Part shown: one piece after another, positions 8,734 through 16,515 of the stretch | Position numbering within the stretch: position 1 is the first letter of the stretch | Layout of the letters: every line of letters begins with the position of its first letter | Assembly: GCF_036346595.1 (NCBI RefSeq) | Contig: NZ_CP107834.1 | Location: 1,922,001-1,986,000, forward strand | Source of the DNA: Streptomyces sp. NBC_00525 | Lineage (GTDB): Bacteria > Actinomycetota > Actinomycetes > Streptomycetales > Streptomycetaceae | DNA: 64,000 nt | Reading direction: 5' to 3' | The notes under the pieces: generated by a model | Databases searched by the model: none | What the model was told of the DNA's origin: nothing | The model's input: the letters and a program-made list of their open reading frames with translations, nothing else | Position numbers and translations under genes: made by a program

Positions 8734-8767
8734 AGACGACGAGGGCCCGGAGACGACGAGGGCCCGG
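8734..8767. repeat. 17-bp tandem duplication downstream of the GH84 gene
   Basis: AGACGACGAGGGCCCGG occurs twice head to tail without a spacer. It lies between two convergent genes, immediately before the HNH gene stop. It looks like a replication-slippage duplication; a role in termination is not evident. Confidence 0.8.
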
Positions 8768-8769
8768 TC

Positions 8770-9306
8770 TCAGGCTGAGATGCCGTCGATCCGGGCCATC
8801 GCGTCGTCCGCGCCGAACGGTTGCAGATAGGGCAGCCAGCGCGGGTCGCGGTGGCCCGTGCCGATGATCCGCCAGGCGAGTCCGGTGGGCGGGGCGGGCT
8901 GCTGGTGGAGCCGCCAGCCCAGCTCGGGCAGATGCCGGTCGGCCTTGACGTGGTTGCAGCGGCGGCAGGCCGCCACCACGTTGTCCCAGGCGTGCTGTCC
9001 GCCGCGGCTGCGCGGAATGACGTGGTCGACGCTGGTCGCGGCGGCCCCGCAGTACATGCAGCGCCCGCCGTCCCGCGCGAACAGGGCCCGCCGGGTCAGC
9101 GGCACCGGACCCCGGTAGGGAATCCGGACGAACCGTTTGAGGCGGACGACGCTGGGGGCCGGGACGACACGGGTGGCGCTGTGCATGAGGGCACCGGACT
9201 CCTCGAGGCAGATGGCCTTGTTCTCGAGGACGAGGACGAGTGCGCGGCGGAGCGGTACGACGCCGAGCGGCTCGTACGACGCGTTGAGAACCAGGACATG
9301 CGGCAC
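8770..9306 (-). CDS. HNH endonuclease
   Basis: A 178-aa protein with the zinc-stabilised HNH fold at residues about 75-125: CMYCG, then DHVIPRSRGG, then NVVAACRRCNHVK. The two CxxC pairs bind a structural zinc and the DH pair is the nuclease site. The conserved N-terminus (VLNASYEPLGVVPLRRA) identifies the widespread actinobacterial stand-alone HNH group whose biological role is not settled. The start is a GTG five bases after AAGGAGG. It is divergent from the MscS gene. Confidence 0.9.
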   Translation of the reverse strand: MPHVLVLNASYEPLGVVPLRRALVLVLENKAICLEESGALMHSATRVVPAPSVVRLKRFVRIPYRGPVPLTRRALFARDGGRCMYCGAAATSVDHVIPRSRGGQHAWDNVVAACRRCNHVKADRHLPELGWRLHQQPAPPTGLAWRIIGTGHRDPRWLPYLQPFGADDAMARIDGISA

Positions 9307-9529
9307 GGATGCCTCCTTGTACGCCGGCGGCGCGTGGCTCGCGCCGGGACGATCTCCGTTCTCAGTCTCCCCTCACGCCGGGTCATAGCGCCACCACGTG
9401 CGGAAAGGAATTTCACCGGGTGAGCCGCGTCTCTCCCCCCGCTCACGGCAACGGAGCACGGGTGATGCCCCGTTAGTGTGGTTGTTCAGCGCTGCACCAC
9501 TCGGCGCTCACCCCCCAGGAGGTCTCGTC

Positions 9530-10585
9530 GTGTCCCTGTCCGCCCTGTTGGCCGCAGCCCCGTCACCGCAGCCCGGTGGCTCGCTGGACGAAGCCGCGGA
9601 GCAGGCCGGCAACGCCGCGGGCTGGGTGGAGGAGAACTGGTCCACCTGGCTGAACACCGGACTGCGGATCGTGCTGATCGCGGCCGTCGCGATCGTGCTG
9701 CGCCATCTGATCCGCCGTGCCCTGACCAAGTTCATAGACCGGATGAACCGCAGCGCCCAGGCGGTCCAGTCCACCCCGCTCGGCAGTCTGCTGGTCAACG
9801 CGGAACGGCGCCGCCAGCGCTCGGAGGCGATCGGCTCGGTGCTCCGGTCGGTGGCCTCGTTCCTGATCATGGGCACGGCGGCGCTGATGATCCTGGGCGC
9901 GTTCCAGATCAACCTGGCGCCGCTGCTGGCCTCGGCCGGGGTGGCCGGCGTCGCGCTCGGCTTCGGCGCCCGCAACCTGGTCACCGACTTCCTGTCCGGG
10001 GTCTTCATGATCCTGGAGGACCAGTACGGAGTCGGCGACCAGATCGACGCGGGCGTCGCGTCCGGCGAGGTCATCGAGGTCGGTCTGCGCGTCACCAAGC
10101 TGCGCGGCGAGAACGGCGCCATCTGGTACGTGCGCAACGGCGAGGTGAAGCGGATCGGCAACCTGAGCCAGGGCTGGTCCACCGCAGGGGTCGATGTGCA
10201 GGTGCTGCCCACGGAGGACCTGGAGAAGGTCCGTGCGGCGATCACCGGGGCCGCCGAGGAGATGGCCAAGGACGAGCCCTGGTCCGAGCGGCTGTGGGGT
10301 CCGGTGGAGGTCCTGGGCCTGGACGCGGTGCTGCTGGAGTCGATGACGGTCCGGGTCAGCGCCAAGACGATGCCGGGCCAGGCGGTGGGCGTGGAGCGGG
10401 AGCTGCGCTGGCGGATCAAGGTGGCGCTGGACGCGGCGGGCATCCGGATGGTGGCCGGCACCCCGGAGGAGGCCCCGCAGGCCGACCCGACGGCGGGCAT
10501 GGCCGCCCCGTCCGCGTACGCGTCGGCGACCTCGCCGCAGTCCCTGGCGGCGACCCCGATCCCGCCGCCGAACACGGCGAAGTAG
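9530..10585 (+). CDS. Small-conductance mechanosensitive channel (MscS family)
   Basis: A 351-aa membrane channel that opens under membrane tension to release solutes on osmotic downshock. Three transmembrane segments are visible (about 43-63, 108-128 and 133-160). The pore helix has the Gly/Ala pattern of the family (ASAGVAGVALGFGARNLVTDFLSGVFM), followed by the beta domain (EDQYGVGDQI) and the alpha/beta C-terminal domain. The tail is Ala/Pro-rich. The GTG start follows AGGAGG with an eight-base spacer; the frame is open further upstream but without a ribosome site. A hairpin terminator follows. Confidence 0.9.
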   Translation: MSLSALLAAAPSPQPGGSLDEAAEQAGNAAGWVEENWSTWLNTGLRIVLIAAVAIVLRHLIRRALTKFIDRMNRSAQAVQSTPLGSLLVNAERRRQRSEAIGSVLRSVASFLIMGTAALMILGAFQINLAPLLASAGVAGVALGFGARNLVTDFLSGVFMILEDQYGVGDQIDAGVASGEVIEVGLRVTKLRGENGAIWYVRNGEVKRIGNLSQGWSTAGVDVQVLPTEDLEKVRAAITGAAEEMAKDEPWSERLWGPVEVLGLDAVLLESMTVRVSAKTMPGQAVGVERELRWRIKVALDAAGIRMVAGTPEEAPQADPTAGMAAPSAYASATSPQSLAATPIPPPNTAK

Positions 10586-10589
10586 CCGC

Positions 10590-10620
10590 CCGGCCGGGGA
10601 CCCGCGTGGGCCCCGGCCGG
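10590..10620 (+). terminator. Terminator after the MscS gene
   Basis: CCGGCCGGGG pairs with CCCCGGCCGG around a short inner stem (CCC/GGG with loop GCGT) with one unpaired A. The stem ends directly before TGTCGTTTTCC, giving a short T-rich tail. It lies four bases after the stop codon. Confidence 0.8.
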
Positions 10621-10661
10621 TGTCGTTTTCCGGCCGGACCGATTTTCGGGTAACGCTTTGG

Positions 10662-10700
10662 TTGCCACCGGCCGTCAGGTCATTGACGCCCCGGTGGCAA
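10662..10700. promoter_or_regulatory. Perfect 10-bp inverted repeat spanning the csn promoter -35
   Basis: TTGCCACCGG and CCGGTGGCAA are exact reverse complements separated by 19 bases. The -35 hexamer lies between the arms. This is a good candidate for a second regulator site, additional to the ROK operator 26 bases downstream. The protein that binds is not known. Confidence 0.55.
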
Positions 10701-10712
10701 GGGCCCTACCTT
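10683..10712 (+). promoter_or_regulatory. Promoter of the csn-type operon
   Basis: A -35 hexamer TTGACG at 10683-10688 and a -10 hexamer TACCTT at 10707-10712 are separated by 18 bases, close to the vegetative sigma-factor consensus of Streptomyces. Transcription would start near 10719, just ahead of the 15-bp palindrome, so a bound repressor would block it. Confidence 0.65.
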
Positions 10713-10725
10713 CCTTCTCACCGAA

Positions 10726-10740
10726 TAGGAAACTTTCCTA
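10726..10740. promoter_or_regulatory. ROK-type operator TAGGAAACTTTCCTA
   Basis: A perfect 7-1-7 palindrome, 17 bases before the csnR start and just after the predicted transcription start. GGAAA-N-TTTCC palindromes are the usual targets of ROK repressors in Streptomyces, and the adjacent gene encodes such a repressor. Autoregulation of the operon is inferred. Confidence 0.85.
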
Positions 10741-10757
10741 ACAGAGGGGCAGGTGCA

Positions 10758-11984
10758 GTGAGCATGGCCGGAAACACGCCGGGCACCCCCAGCGTTCTGC
10801 GCGCCATGAACGACCGTGCCGCCCTCGATCTCCTCCTGGAGCACGGTCCCCTCTCACGGACGCGGATCGGGAAGCTCACCGGCCTCTCGAAGCCCACCGC
10901 GTCCCAGCTGCTCGCCCGCCTCGAAGCGGCCGGACTCGTGGTGGCCACCGGCACCGCGGCCGGCCGCCCCGGACCCAACGCCCAGCTGTACGCGGTCAAC
11001 GCCGCCGCCGCCCATGTCGCCGGGCTCGATGTGAACGCCCACCGGATCGTCGCGGCGGTCGCCGACGTGACCGGCGAGACGGTCGGGGAGTTCGAGCTGC
11101 GCACGCCCGGCCGGCGCGCCGAGAGCGTGCTGCGGCAGGTGACCGGGGCGCTGGACGGCGCGCTCGCGGAGGCCGGGCTGACCAGGGCCGATGTGCACCG
11201 GGTGGTCATCGGCACGCCGGGCGCCTTCGACCCGAACACGGGCCGGCTGCGCTACGCCTCGCATCTGCCGGGCTGGCACTCCCCCACGCTGCTGGACGAG
11301 CTGGCGGCCGTGCTGCCGATGCCCGTCGAGTACGAGAACGACGTGAACCTCGTCGCCGTGGCCGAGCAGCGGCGCGGCGCGGCACGCGGCCACGACGACT
11401 TCGTCCTGCTGTGGAACGAGGAGGGCCTGGGTGCCGCCCTCGTGATCAACGGCCGGCTGCACCGGGGCTTCACCGGGGGCGCCGGCGAGGTCGGCTTCCT
11501 GCCGGTGCCGGGCGCGCCGCTGGTGCGCCAGGTCACCAAGGCCAACGCGGGCGGCTTCCAGGAGCTGGCCGGCGCCCAGGCCCCGGCCAGGCTGGCCCGG
11601 GAACTCGGCGTCGACGGGGCGGTGCCGGACTCCGGCACGCACCACGAGATCGCCGCCGCCCTGATCGGCCGGGCCGCCGAAGCGGTGGAGGCGGGCGAGG
11701 AGGGGCCGTACGGCCTGCTGCTCGACCGGCTCGCCACCGGGCTGGCCACCGGTCTCGCCTCCCTGGTCGCGGTGCTCGACCCGGAGGTCGTCGTGCTCTC
11801 GGGCGAGCTGTTCTCGCGCGGCGGCGAGCCGTTGCGCGCGCGGGTCGCGGCCGAGCTGGCCCAGCTCGCCGCGTCCAGACCCCGGCTGCTCGCCGGGGAC
11901 GTCACCCACCATCCCGTTCTGCGCGGCGCGCTGGAGAGCGCGCTCGCCACGACCCGCGACGAAGTGTTCGACACCTCGCGCTGA
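10758..11984 (+). CDS. csnR: ROK-family transcriptional repressor (CsnR-like)
   Basis: A 408-aa repressor with an N-terminal MarR-like winged helix (LLLEHGPLSRTRIGKLTGL, SKPTASQLLARLEAAGLV) and a C-terminal sugar-kinase-like ROK fold (about 80-405, with LDVNAHRI and the DVNLVAVAE region). ROK regulators release DNA when a sugar ligand binds. It opens an operon of ABC sugar uptake genes, a GH4 glycosidase and a kinase, the same order as the S. coelicolor csnR-K operon for chitosan (glucosamine) oligosaccharides. The GTG at 10758 follows GAGGGG; an ATG two codons later is the alternative. A perfect palindrome ahead of the gene suggests autorepression. Confidence 0.85.
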   Translation: MSMAGNTPGTPSVLRAMNDRAALDLLLEHGPLSRTRIGKLTGLSKPTASQLLARLEAAGLVVATGTAAGRPGPNAQLYAVNAAAAHVAGLDVNAHRIVAAVADVTGETVGEFELRTPGRRAESVLRQVTGALDGALAEAGLTRADVHRVVIGTPGAFDPNTGRLRYASHLPGWHSPTLLDELAAVLPMPVEYENDVNLVAVAEQRRGAARGHDDFVLLWNEEGLGAALVINGRLHRGFTGGAGEVGFLPVPGAPLVRQVTKANAGGFQELAGAQAPARLARELGVDGAVPDSGTHHEIAAALIGRAAEAVEAGEEGPYGLLLDRLATGLATGLASLVAVLDPEVVVLSGELFSRGGEPLRARVAAELAQLAASRPRLLAGDVTHHPVLRGALESALATTRDEVFDTSR

Positions 11985-12052
11985 ACCCCCCACTCCCCGC
12001 ATTCCCGTACACGTTCCGTCCTTCCTGCCCACCTCGTACCGGGAGACCCACC

Positions 12053-13390
12053 ATGTCCGGAAACCGCCGGAAGCCGGCCGTCGCGCTCGCCGCGACCGCC
12101 GCGATAGCCCTGTTCGCCTCCGCCTGCACCGGGCAGAGCGACTCCGGGGCGCAAGACGACGCCTCCAAGGAGACGACCATCACCTTCTGGCACGGCTGGA
12201 GCGCGCCGGGCGAGGTGAAGGCCATCGAGGCCACGATCGACGCCTTCGAGAAGGCCCACCCCAACATCCATGTGAAGGTCGTCGGCAACATGACCGACGA
12301 CAAGATCAACCAGGCGCTGCGGGCCGGCGGCTCCAAGGCGCCGGACGTGGTGTCCTCCTTCACCACCAACAACGTGGGCAAGTTCTGCTCCTCGAAGGCG
12401 TTCGTCGACCTCAACCCGTTCTTCGAGAAGGACGGCATCGACCCGGCGGCCACGTTCCCGAAGGCGATGAACGAGTACACCCAGTTCAACGGGGTGCGCT
12501 GCACGGTTCCGCTGCTGGGTGACGCGTACGGGCTGTACTACAACAAGGACGCGTTCGAGGCGGCCGGCATCGACAGCCCGCCAAAGACCTGGTCCGAGCT
12601 GGCGACCGTCGCGAAGAAGCTGACGAAGACCAAGGGCGACTCGTACGAGCAGCTGGGCTTCATGCCGAACTTCCACGGCTACGAGACCACCACCGAGCAC
12701 TACCTCGGCGGCTGGAACCCCTCGTACTTCGACGCGGACGGCAAGTCGAACATCGCCAAGGACCCGGCGTTCGCCGACATGCTGACCACCCAGAAGAAGC
12801 TGGTGGACACGCTCGGCGGCTACGAGAAGCTGGAGAAGTTCCGGGCGTCCTTCGGTGACGAGTGGGGCGCCAAGCACCCGTTCCACCTGGGCCAGGTGGC
12901 GATGCAGCTGGACGGCGAGTGGCGTCTGGGCATGGCCGAGGACACCAAGCCGAAGTTCGAGATCGGCGTGGCCCCGATGCCCGTCGCGGACAGCGAGGCG
13001 GACACCTACGGCAAGGGCTACCTGACCGGCACCATCGCGGGTATCGCGGCCACCTCCGGCAAGCAGAACGCCGCCTGGGAGCTGGTCAAGTTCATGACGA
13101 CCGACACGGACGCGGTCGTGAACTTCGCCAACGCGATCCACAACGTGCCCTCCACGCTGGAGGCGCTGAAGTCGCCGAAGCTGAAGTACGACCCCCGGTT
13201 CAAGACCTTCCTGGACATCGCGGCGAACCCGAACTCCACCACCACCCCGCCCTCGGTGAACGGCGGCGCGTACCTGGTGTCCCTGCAGAACCTCGGCTTC
13301 GACGTCGAGAAGGGCAAGCAGAAGGACATCAAGGCGGGTCTGGAGAAGACCGCGAAGGAAATCGACGCGGCGATCGACCAGGCGAAGTAG
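12053..13390 (+). CDS. csnE: ABC transporter sugar-binding lipoprotein (CsnE-like)
   Basis: The 445-aa extracellular solute-binding component of a carbohydrate ABC importer. The signal peptide ends in a lipobox (LFASAC), so the mature protein is lipid-anchored outside the membrane. The body begins with ITFWHGWSAPGE and has the two-lobed family-1 solute-binding fold, including YNKDAFEAAGI and the GKGYLTGTIAGIA hinge region. In the csn context the ligand would be glucosamine oligosaccharides (inferred). The ATG has GGGAGA seven bases upstream. It is followed ten bases later by the permease gene, with a strong hairpin at the start of that gene. Confidence 0.88.
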   Translation: MSGNRRKPAVALAATAAIALFASACTGQSDSGAQDDASKETTITFWHGWSAPGEVKAIEATIDAFEKAHPNIHVKVVGNMTDDKINQALRAGGSKAPDVVSSFTTNNVGKFCSSKAFVDLNPFFEKDGIDPAATFPKAMNEYTQFNGVRCTVPLLGDAYGLYYNKDAFEAAGIDSPPKTWSELATVAKKLTKTKGDSYEQLGFMPNFHGYETTTEHYLGGWNPSYFDADGKSNIAKDPAFADMLTTQKKLVDTLGGYEKLEKFRASFGDEWGAKHPFHLGQVAMQLDGEWRLGMAEDTKPKFEIGVAPMPVADSEADTYGKGYLTGTIAGIAATSGKQNAAWELVKFMTTDTDAVVNFANAIHNVPSTLEALKSPKLKYDPRFKTFLDIAANPNSTTTPPSVNGGAYLVSLQNLGFDVEKGKQKDIKAGLEKTAKEIDAAIDQAK

Positions 13391-13400
13391 AGCCACCACG

Positions 13401-14342
13401 ATGAGCACGTACACACTCCGTTCGAAGCGCCGCAGGTCGGCGCTTCGAACGGCGGCCTTCATGTCGCCGTGGCTGATCGGGTTCTGCGTCTTCTTCGCCT
13501 ACCCGCTGATCTCCACGCTCTACTTCTCGTTCACCAGCTACGACGGGTTCGCCGCCCCCGAGTTCAGCGGCTTCAAGAACTGGTCGTACGTCTTCAACGA
13601 CTACCCGCTGTTCTGGCCGGCGCTGCGCAACACGCTCTGGCTGGTCGTGGTGATGGTGACCTGCCGGGTGGTCTTCGGACTCGGTGTCGGGCTGCTGATC
13701 ACCAAGATCAAGACGGGCACCGGGGTCTTCCGGACGCTGTTCTACCTGCCGTACCTGGCCCCGCCGGTCGCCGCCACGCTGGGCTTCGTCTTCCTGCTCA
13801 ACCCCGGCACCGGACCGGTCAACTCCATCCTGGGCGACCTCGGTCTGGGGACGCCCGGCTGGTTCACCGACGCCACCTGGTCCAAGCCGGCGCTGACCGC
13901 GCTCGCGGTGTGGGGCGTGGGCGACCTGATGGTGATCTTCATGGCCGCGCTGCTCGACGTACCGAAGGAGCAGTACGAGGCCGCCGAGCTGGACGGGGCG
14001 ACCGCGTACCACCGGTTCCGGTACGTCACGCTGCCGAACATCTCGCCGATCATCATGTTCGCCGTGGTCACCGGCATCATCCAGACGATGCAGTACTACA
14101 CCCAGCCGCTGGTGGCCGGGAAGGTCGCGTCCGGCGTCATCGGCGGCTCCGGCCAGCAGTTCGAACCGGGCTATCCCGACAAGTCGACACTGACGCTTCC
14201 GCAGCTGGTCTACAACCTCGGCTTCCAGCGCTTCGACTACGGCTCGGCCTGCGTGGTCGCGCTCGTTCTCTTCGCGCTCGCGATGGCGTTCACCGCACTG
14301 CTGATGCGGCGCCGCAGCGGACTGATCCAGGCAGGTGAATGA
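13401..14342 (+). CDS. csnF: ABC sugar permease, MalF type (CsnF-like)
   Basis: A 313-aa inner-membrane subunit of the importer, with six hydrophobic segments starting with LIGFCVFFAYPLISTLYFSF. The EAA loop that contacts the ATPase reads YEAAELDGATAYHRFRYVTLP. No ATPase gene is present in the operon; Streptomyces sugar importers commonly share the multitasking MsiK ATPase encoded elsewhere (established for related systems, inferred here). The ribosome site is weak. A perfect 15-bp stem lies at codons 6-18, which may lower its translation relative to csnE. Confidence 0.9.
   Translation: MSTYTLRSKRRRSALRTAAFMSPWLIGFCVFFAYPLISTLYFSFTSYDGFAAPEFSGFKNWSYVFNDYPLFWPALRNTLWLVVVMVTCRVVFGLGVGLLITKIKTGTGVFRTLFYLPYLAPPVAATLGFVFLLNPGTGPVNSILGDLGLGTPGWFTDATWSKPALTALAVWGVGDLMVIFMAALLDVPKEQYEAAELDGATAYHRFRYVTLPNISPIIMFAVVTGIIQTMQYYTQPLVAGKVASGVIGGSGQQFEPGYPDKSTLTLPQLVYNLGFQRFDYGSACVVALVLFALAMAFTALLMRRRSGLIQAGE
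13418..13452 (+). promoter_or_regulatory. Perfect 15-bp stem-loop inside the start of csnF
   Basis: CCGTTCGAAGCGCCG and CGGCGCTTCGAACGG are exact reverse complements around the loop CAGGT. In mRNA this is a very stable hairpin 28 bases downstream of the csnE stop. Hairpins between a binding-protein gene and its permease gene often protect the upstream transcript and reduce downstream expression. Its position inside coding sequence makes chance conservation of perfect pairing unlikely. Confidence 0.75.
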
Positions 14343-14343
14343 C

Positions 14344-15246
14344 ATGGCGCAGGTTCTCGACACCCCGGCGACCGCGGGCCCGGCGAGCGAGCCCGCCTCG
14401 CCGGAGCAGCGCACCGCGCGCCGCAAGGCGCTGCTGCACTGGATCGCCGTGCACTCGCTCGGCGTGGCCGCGGCCCTCTTCTTCGTGCTGCCGTTCGTCT
14501 TCCTGGTGCTCACCTCGCTGATGAGCGACCACCAGGCGCTCACCCGCGACCTGTGGCCGCACCCCTTCGAGTGGGCCAACTACAAGAAGGTGTTCGACAC
14601 TCCGGGCTTCCTGACCTGGTGGAAGAACACCCTGCTGTACGCGGGCCTGGGCACCGTCCTGACCGTGGTGTCCTCGCTGCCCGTGGCGTACGCGCTCGCC
14701 AAGTTCCGCTTCCGCGGCCGGCATCTGTCGCTGATGCTCGTCATCTCGATGATGATGCTGCCGCCGCAGGTCGTGGTCATCCCGATGTACCTGTTCTGGG
14801 CCAAGGAGCTGGACCTGTCCGGCTCGCTGTGGCCGCTGATCATCCCGATGGCCTTCGGCGACGCGTTCTCCATCTTCCTGCTGCGGCAGTTCCTCCTCAC
14901 CATCCCGGACGAGTACCTGGACGCGGCGAAGGTGGACGGCTGCGGCGAACTGCGCACGCTGCTGCGCGTGGTGGTGCCGATGGCCAAGCCGGGCATCGCC
15001 GCCGTCGCCCTCTTCCAGTTCTTCTACGCCTGGAACGACTACTTCGGCCCGCAGATCTACGCCTCGGAGAACCCGGGCGCCTGGACCCTGAGCTACGGAC
15101 TGGAGTCCTTCAAGGGCGCACACCACACCGACTGGAACCTGACCATGGCCGCGACCGTTCTGGTCATGGCCCCTGTGATCGTCGTCTTCTTCTTCGCACA
15201 GAAGGCCTTTGTCGAGGGCGTCACACTGACCGGAGTAAAGGGCTGA
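14344..15246 (+). CDS. csnG: ABC sugar permease, MalG type (CsnG-like)
   Basis: The second membrane subunit of the importer (300 aa, six hydrophobic segments). The EAA loop reads YLDAAKVDGCGELRTLLRVVVP and the N-terminal tail is Ala/Pro/Glu-rich. The ATG at 14344 follows the csnF stop by one base, with AGGTGA upstream; a GTG three codons earlier, overlapping csnF, is also possible. Tight packing with csnF indicates cotranslation of the heterodimeric permease. Confidence 0.9.
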   Translation: MAQVLDTPATAGPASEPASPEQRTARRKALLHWIAVHSLGVAAALFFVLPFVFLVLTSLMSDHQALTRDLWPHPFEWANYKKVFDTPGFLTWWKNTLLYAGLGTVLTVVSSLPVAYALAKFRFRGRHLSLMLVISMMMLPPQVVVIPMYLFWAKELDLSGSLWPLIIPMAFGDAFSIFLLRQFLLTIPDEYLDAAKVDGCGELRTLLRVVVPMAKPGIAAVALFQFFYAWNDYFGPQIYASENPGAWTLSYGLESFKGAHHTDWNLTMAATVLVMAPVIVVFFFAQKAFVEGVTLTGVKG

Positions 15247-15249
15247 ACC

Positions 15250-16515
15250 ATGAAGCTCGCTGTAGTGGGTGGCGGGTCCACCTACACCCCCGAACTGATC
15301 GACGGATTCGCCCGGCTGCGTGACACGCTGCCGGTCGAGGAGCTGGTCCTCGTCGACCCGGCCGCCGACCGGCTCGACCTCGTGGGCGGCCTCGCCCGGC
15401 GGATCTTCGCCAAGCAGGGCCACCCCGGCCGCATCGTCACCACCTCGGACGTCGACGCGGGCGTCGCCGGGGCGGACGCCGTCCTGCTCCAGCTGCGCGT
15501 CGGCGGCCAGGCCGCCCGCAACCAGGACGAGACCTGGCCGCTGGAGTGCGGCTGCGTCGGCCAGGAGACCACCGGGGCCGGCGGCCTCGCCAAGGCCCTG
15601 CGCACCGTCCCGGTCGTCCTGGACATCGCCGAGCGGGTCCGGCGCGCCAACCCCGACGCCTGGATCATCGACTTCACCAACCCGGTGGGCATCGTCACCC
15701 GCGCCCTGCTCCAGGCCGGTCACAAGGCCGTCGGCCTGTGCAACGTGGCGATCGGCTTCCAGCGCAAGTTCGCCGCCCTGCTCGACGTGGCCCCCGGCGA
15801 GGTGCACCTGGACCACGTCGGCCTCAACCACCTCACCTGGGAGACGGGCGTGCGCCTGGGCGGCCCCGGCGGCGAGGACGTGCTGCCCCGGCTGATCGCC
15901 GAGCACGGCGACGCCATCGCGGACGACCTGCACCTGCCGCGCGCCGTCGTGGACCGGCTCGGCGTCGTCCCCTCGTACTACCTGCGGTACTTCTACGCGC
16001 ACGACGAGGTCGTCCGCGAGCTGGGCAGCAAGCCCTCCCGCGCGGCCGAGGTCGCCGCCATGGAGAAGGAACTGCTGGCGATGTACGGCGACCCGGCGCT
16101 GGACGAGAAGCCCGCGCTGCTCGCCAAGCGGGGCGGCGCCTTCTACTCGGAGGCGGCCGTGGACCTGGCGGCGGCGCTGCTCGGGGGCGGCGGCTCGGCC
16201 CACCAGGTGGTCAACACGTACAACAACGGCACGCTGCCGTTCCTGCCGGACGACGCGGTCGTCGAGGTGCAGGCGAAGGTGGACGCCTCGGGCGCGACGC
16301 CGCTCGCCGTGCCCGCCCTGGACCCGCTGTACGCGGGGCTCGTCGCCAACGTCACGGCGTACGAGCATCTGGCGCTGGAGGCGGCGCTGCGCGGCGGCCG
16401 GGACCGGGTGTTCAAGGCGCTGCTCGCCCACCCCCTGATCGGCCAGTTCGAGTACGCCGAGGCGCTCACCGACAAGCTGATCGCGCACAACCGGGAGCAC
16501 CTGGCGTGGGCGTGA
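15250..16515 (+). CDS. csnH: GH4 family glycosidase, 6-phospho-beta-glucosidase type (CsnH-like)
   Basis: A 421-aa NAD- and metal-dependent glycosidase of family GH4. The N-terminus has the dinucleotide-binding motif GGGSTYTPEL, the metal-binding Cys lies in LCNVAIG (Cys164) and the metal-binding His in GLNHLTW (His194). GH4 enzymes cleave by an oxidation-elimination route and usually act on 6-phosphorylated sugars. Here uptake is by ABC transporter rather than PTS, and a sugar kinase gene follows directly, so the kinase probably supplies the phosphorylated substrate or handles the product. In the csn context the substrate is likely a glucosamine oligosaccharide. Confidence 0.88.
   Translation: MKLAVVGGGSTYTPELIDGFARLRDTLPVEELVLVDPAADRLDLVGGLARRIFAKQGHPGRIVTTSDVDAGVAGADAVLLQLRVGGQAARNQDETWPLECGCVGQETTGAGGLAKALRTVPVVLDIAERVRRANPDAWIIDFTNPVGIVTRALLQAGHKAVGLCNVAIGFQRKFAALLDVAPGEVHLDHVGLNHLTWETGVRLGGPGGEDVLPRLIAEHGDAIADDLHLPRAVVDRLGVVPSYYLRYFYAHDEVVRELGSKPSRAAEVAAMEKELLAMYGDPALDEKPALLAKRGGAFYSEAAVDLAAALLGGGGSAHQVVNTYNNGTLPFLPDDAVVEVQAKVDASGATPLAVPALDPLYAGLVANVTAYEHLALEAALRGGRDRVFKALLAHPLIGQFEYAEALTDKLIAHNREHLAWA

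Noticed and set aside
9398..9529. An earlier in-frame start for the MscS channel
   Set aside because: No ribosome site, while AGGAGG lies directly ahead of the GTG at 9530.
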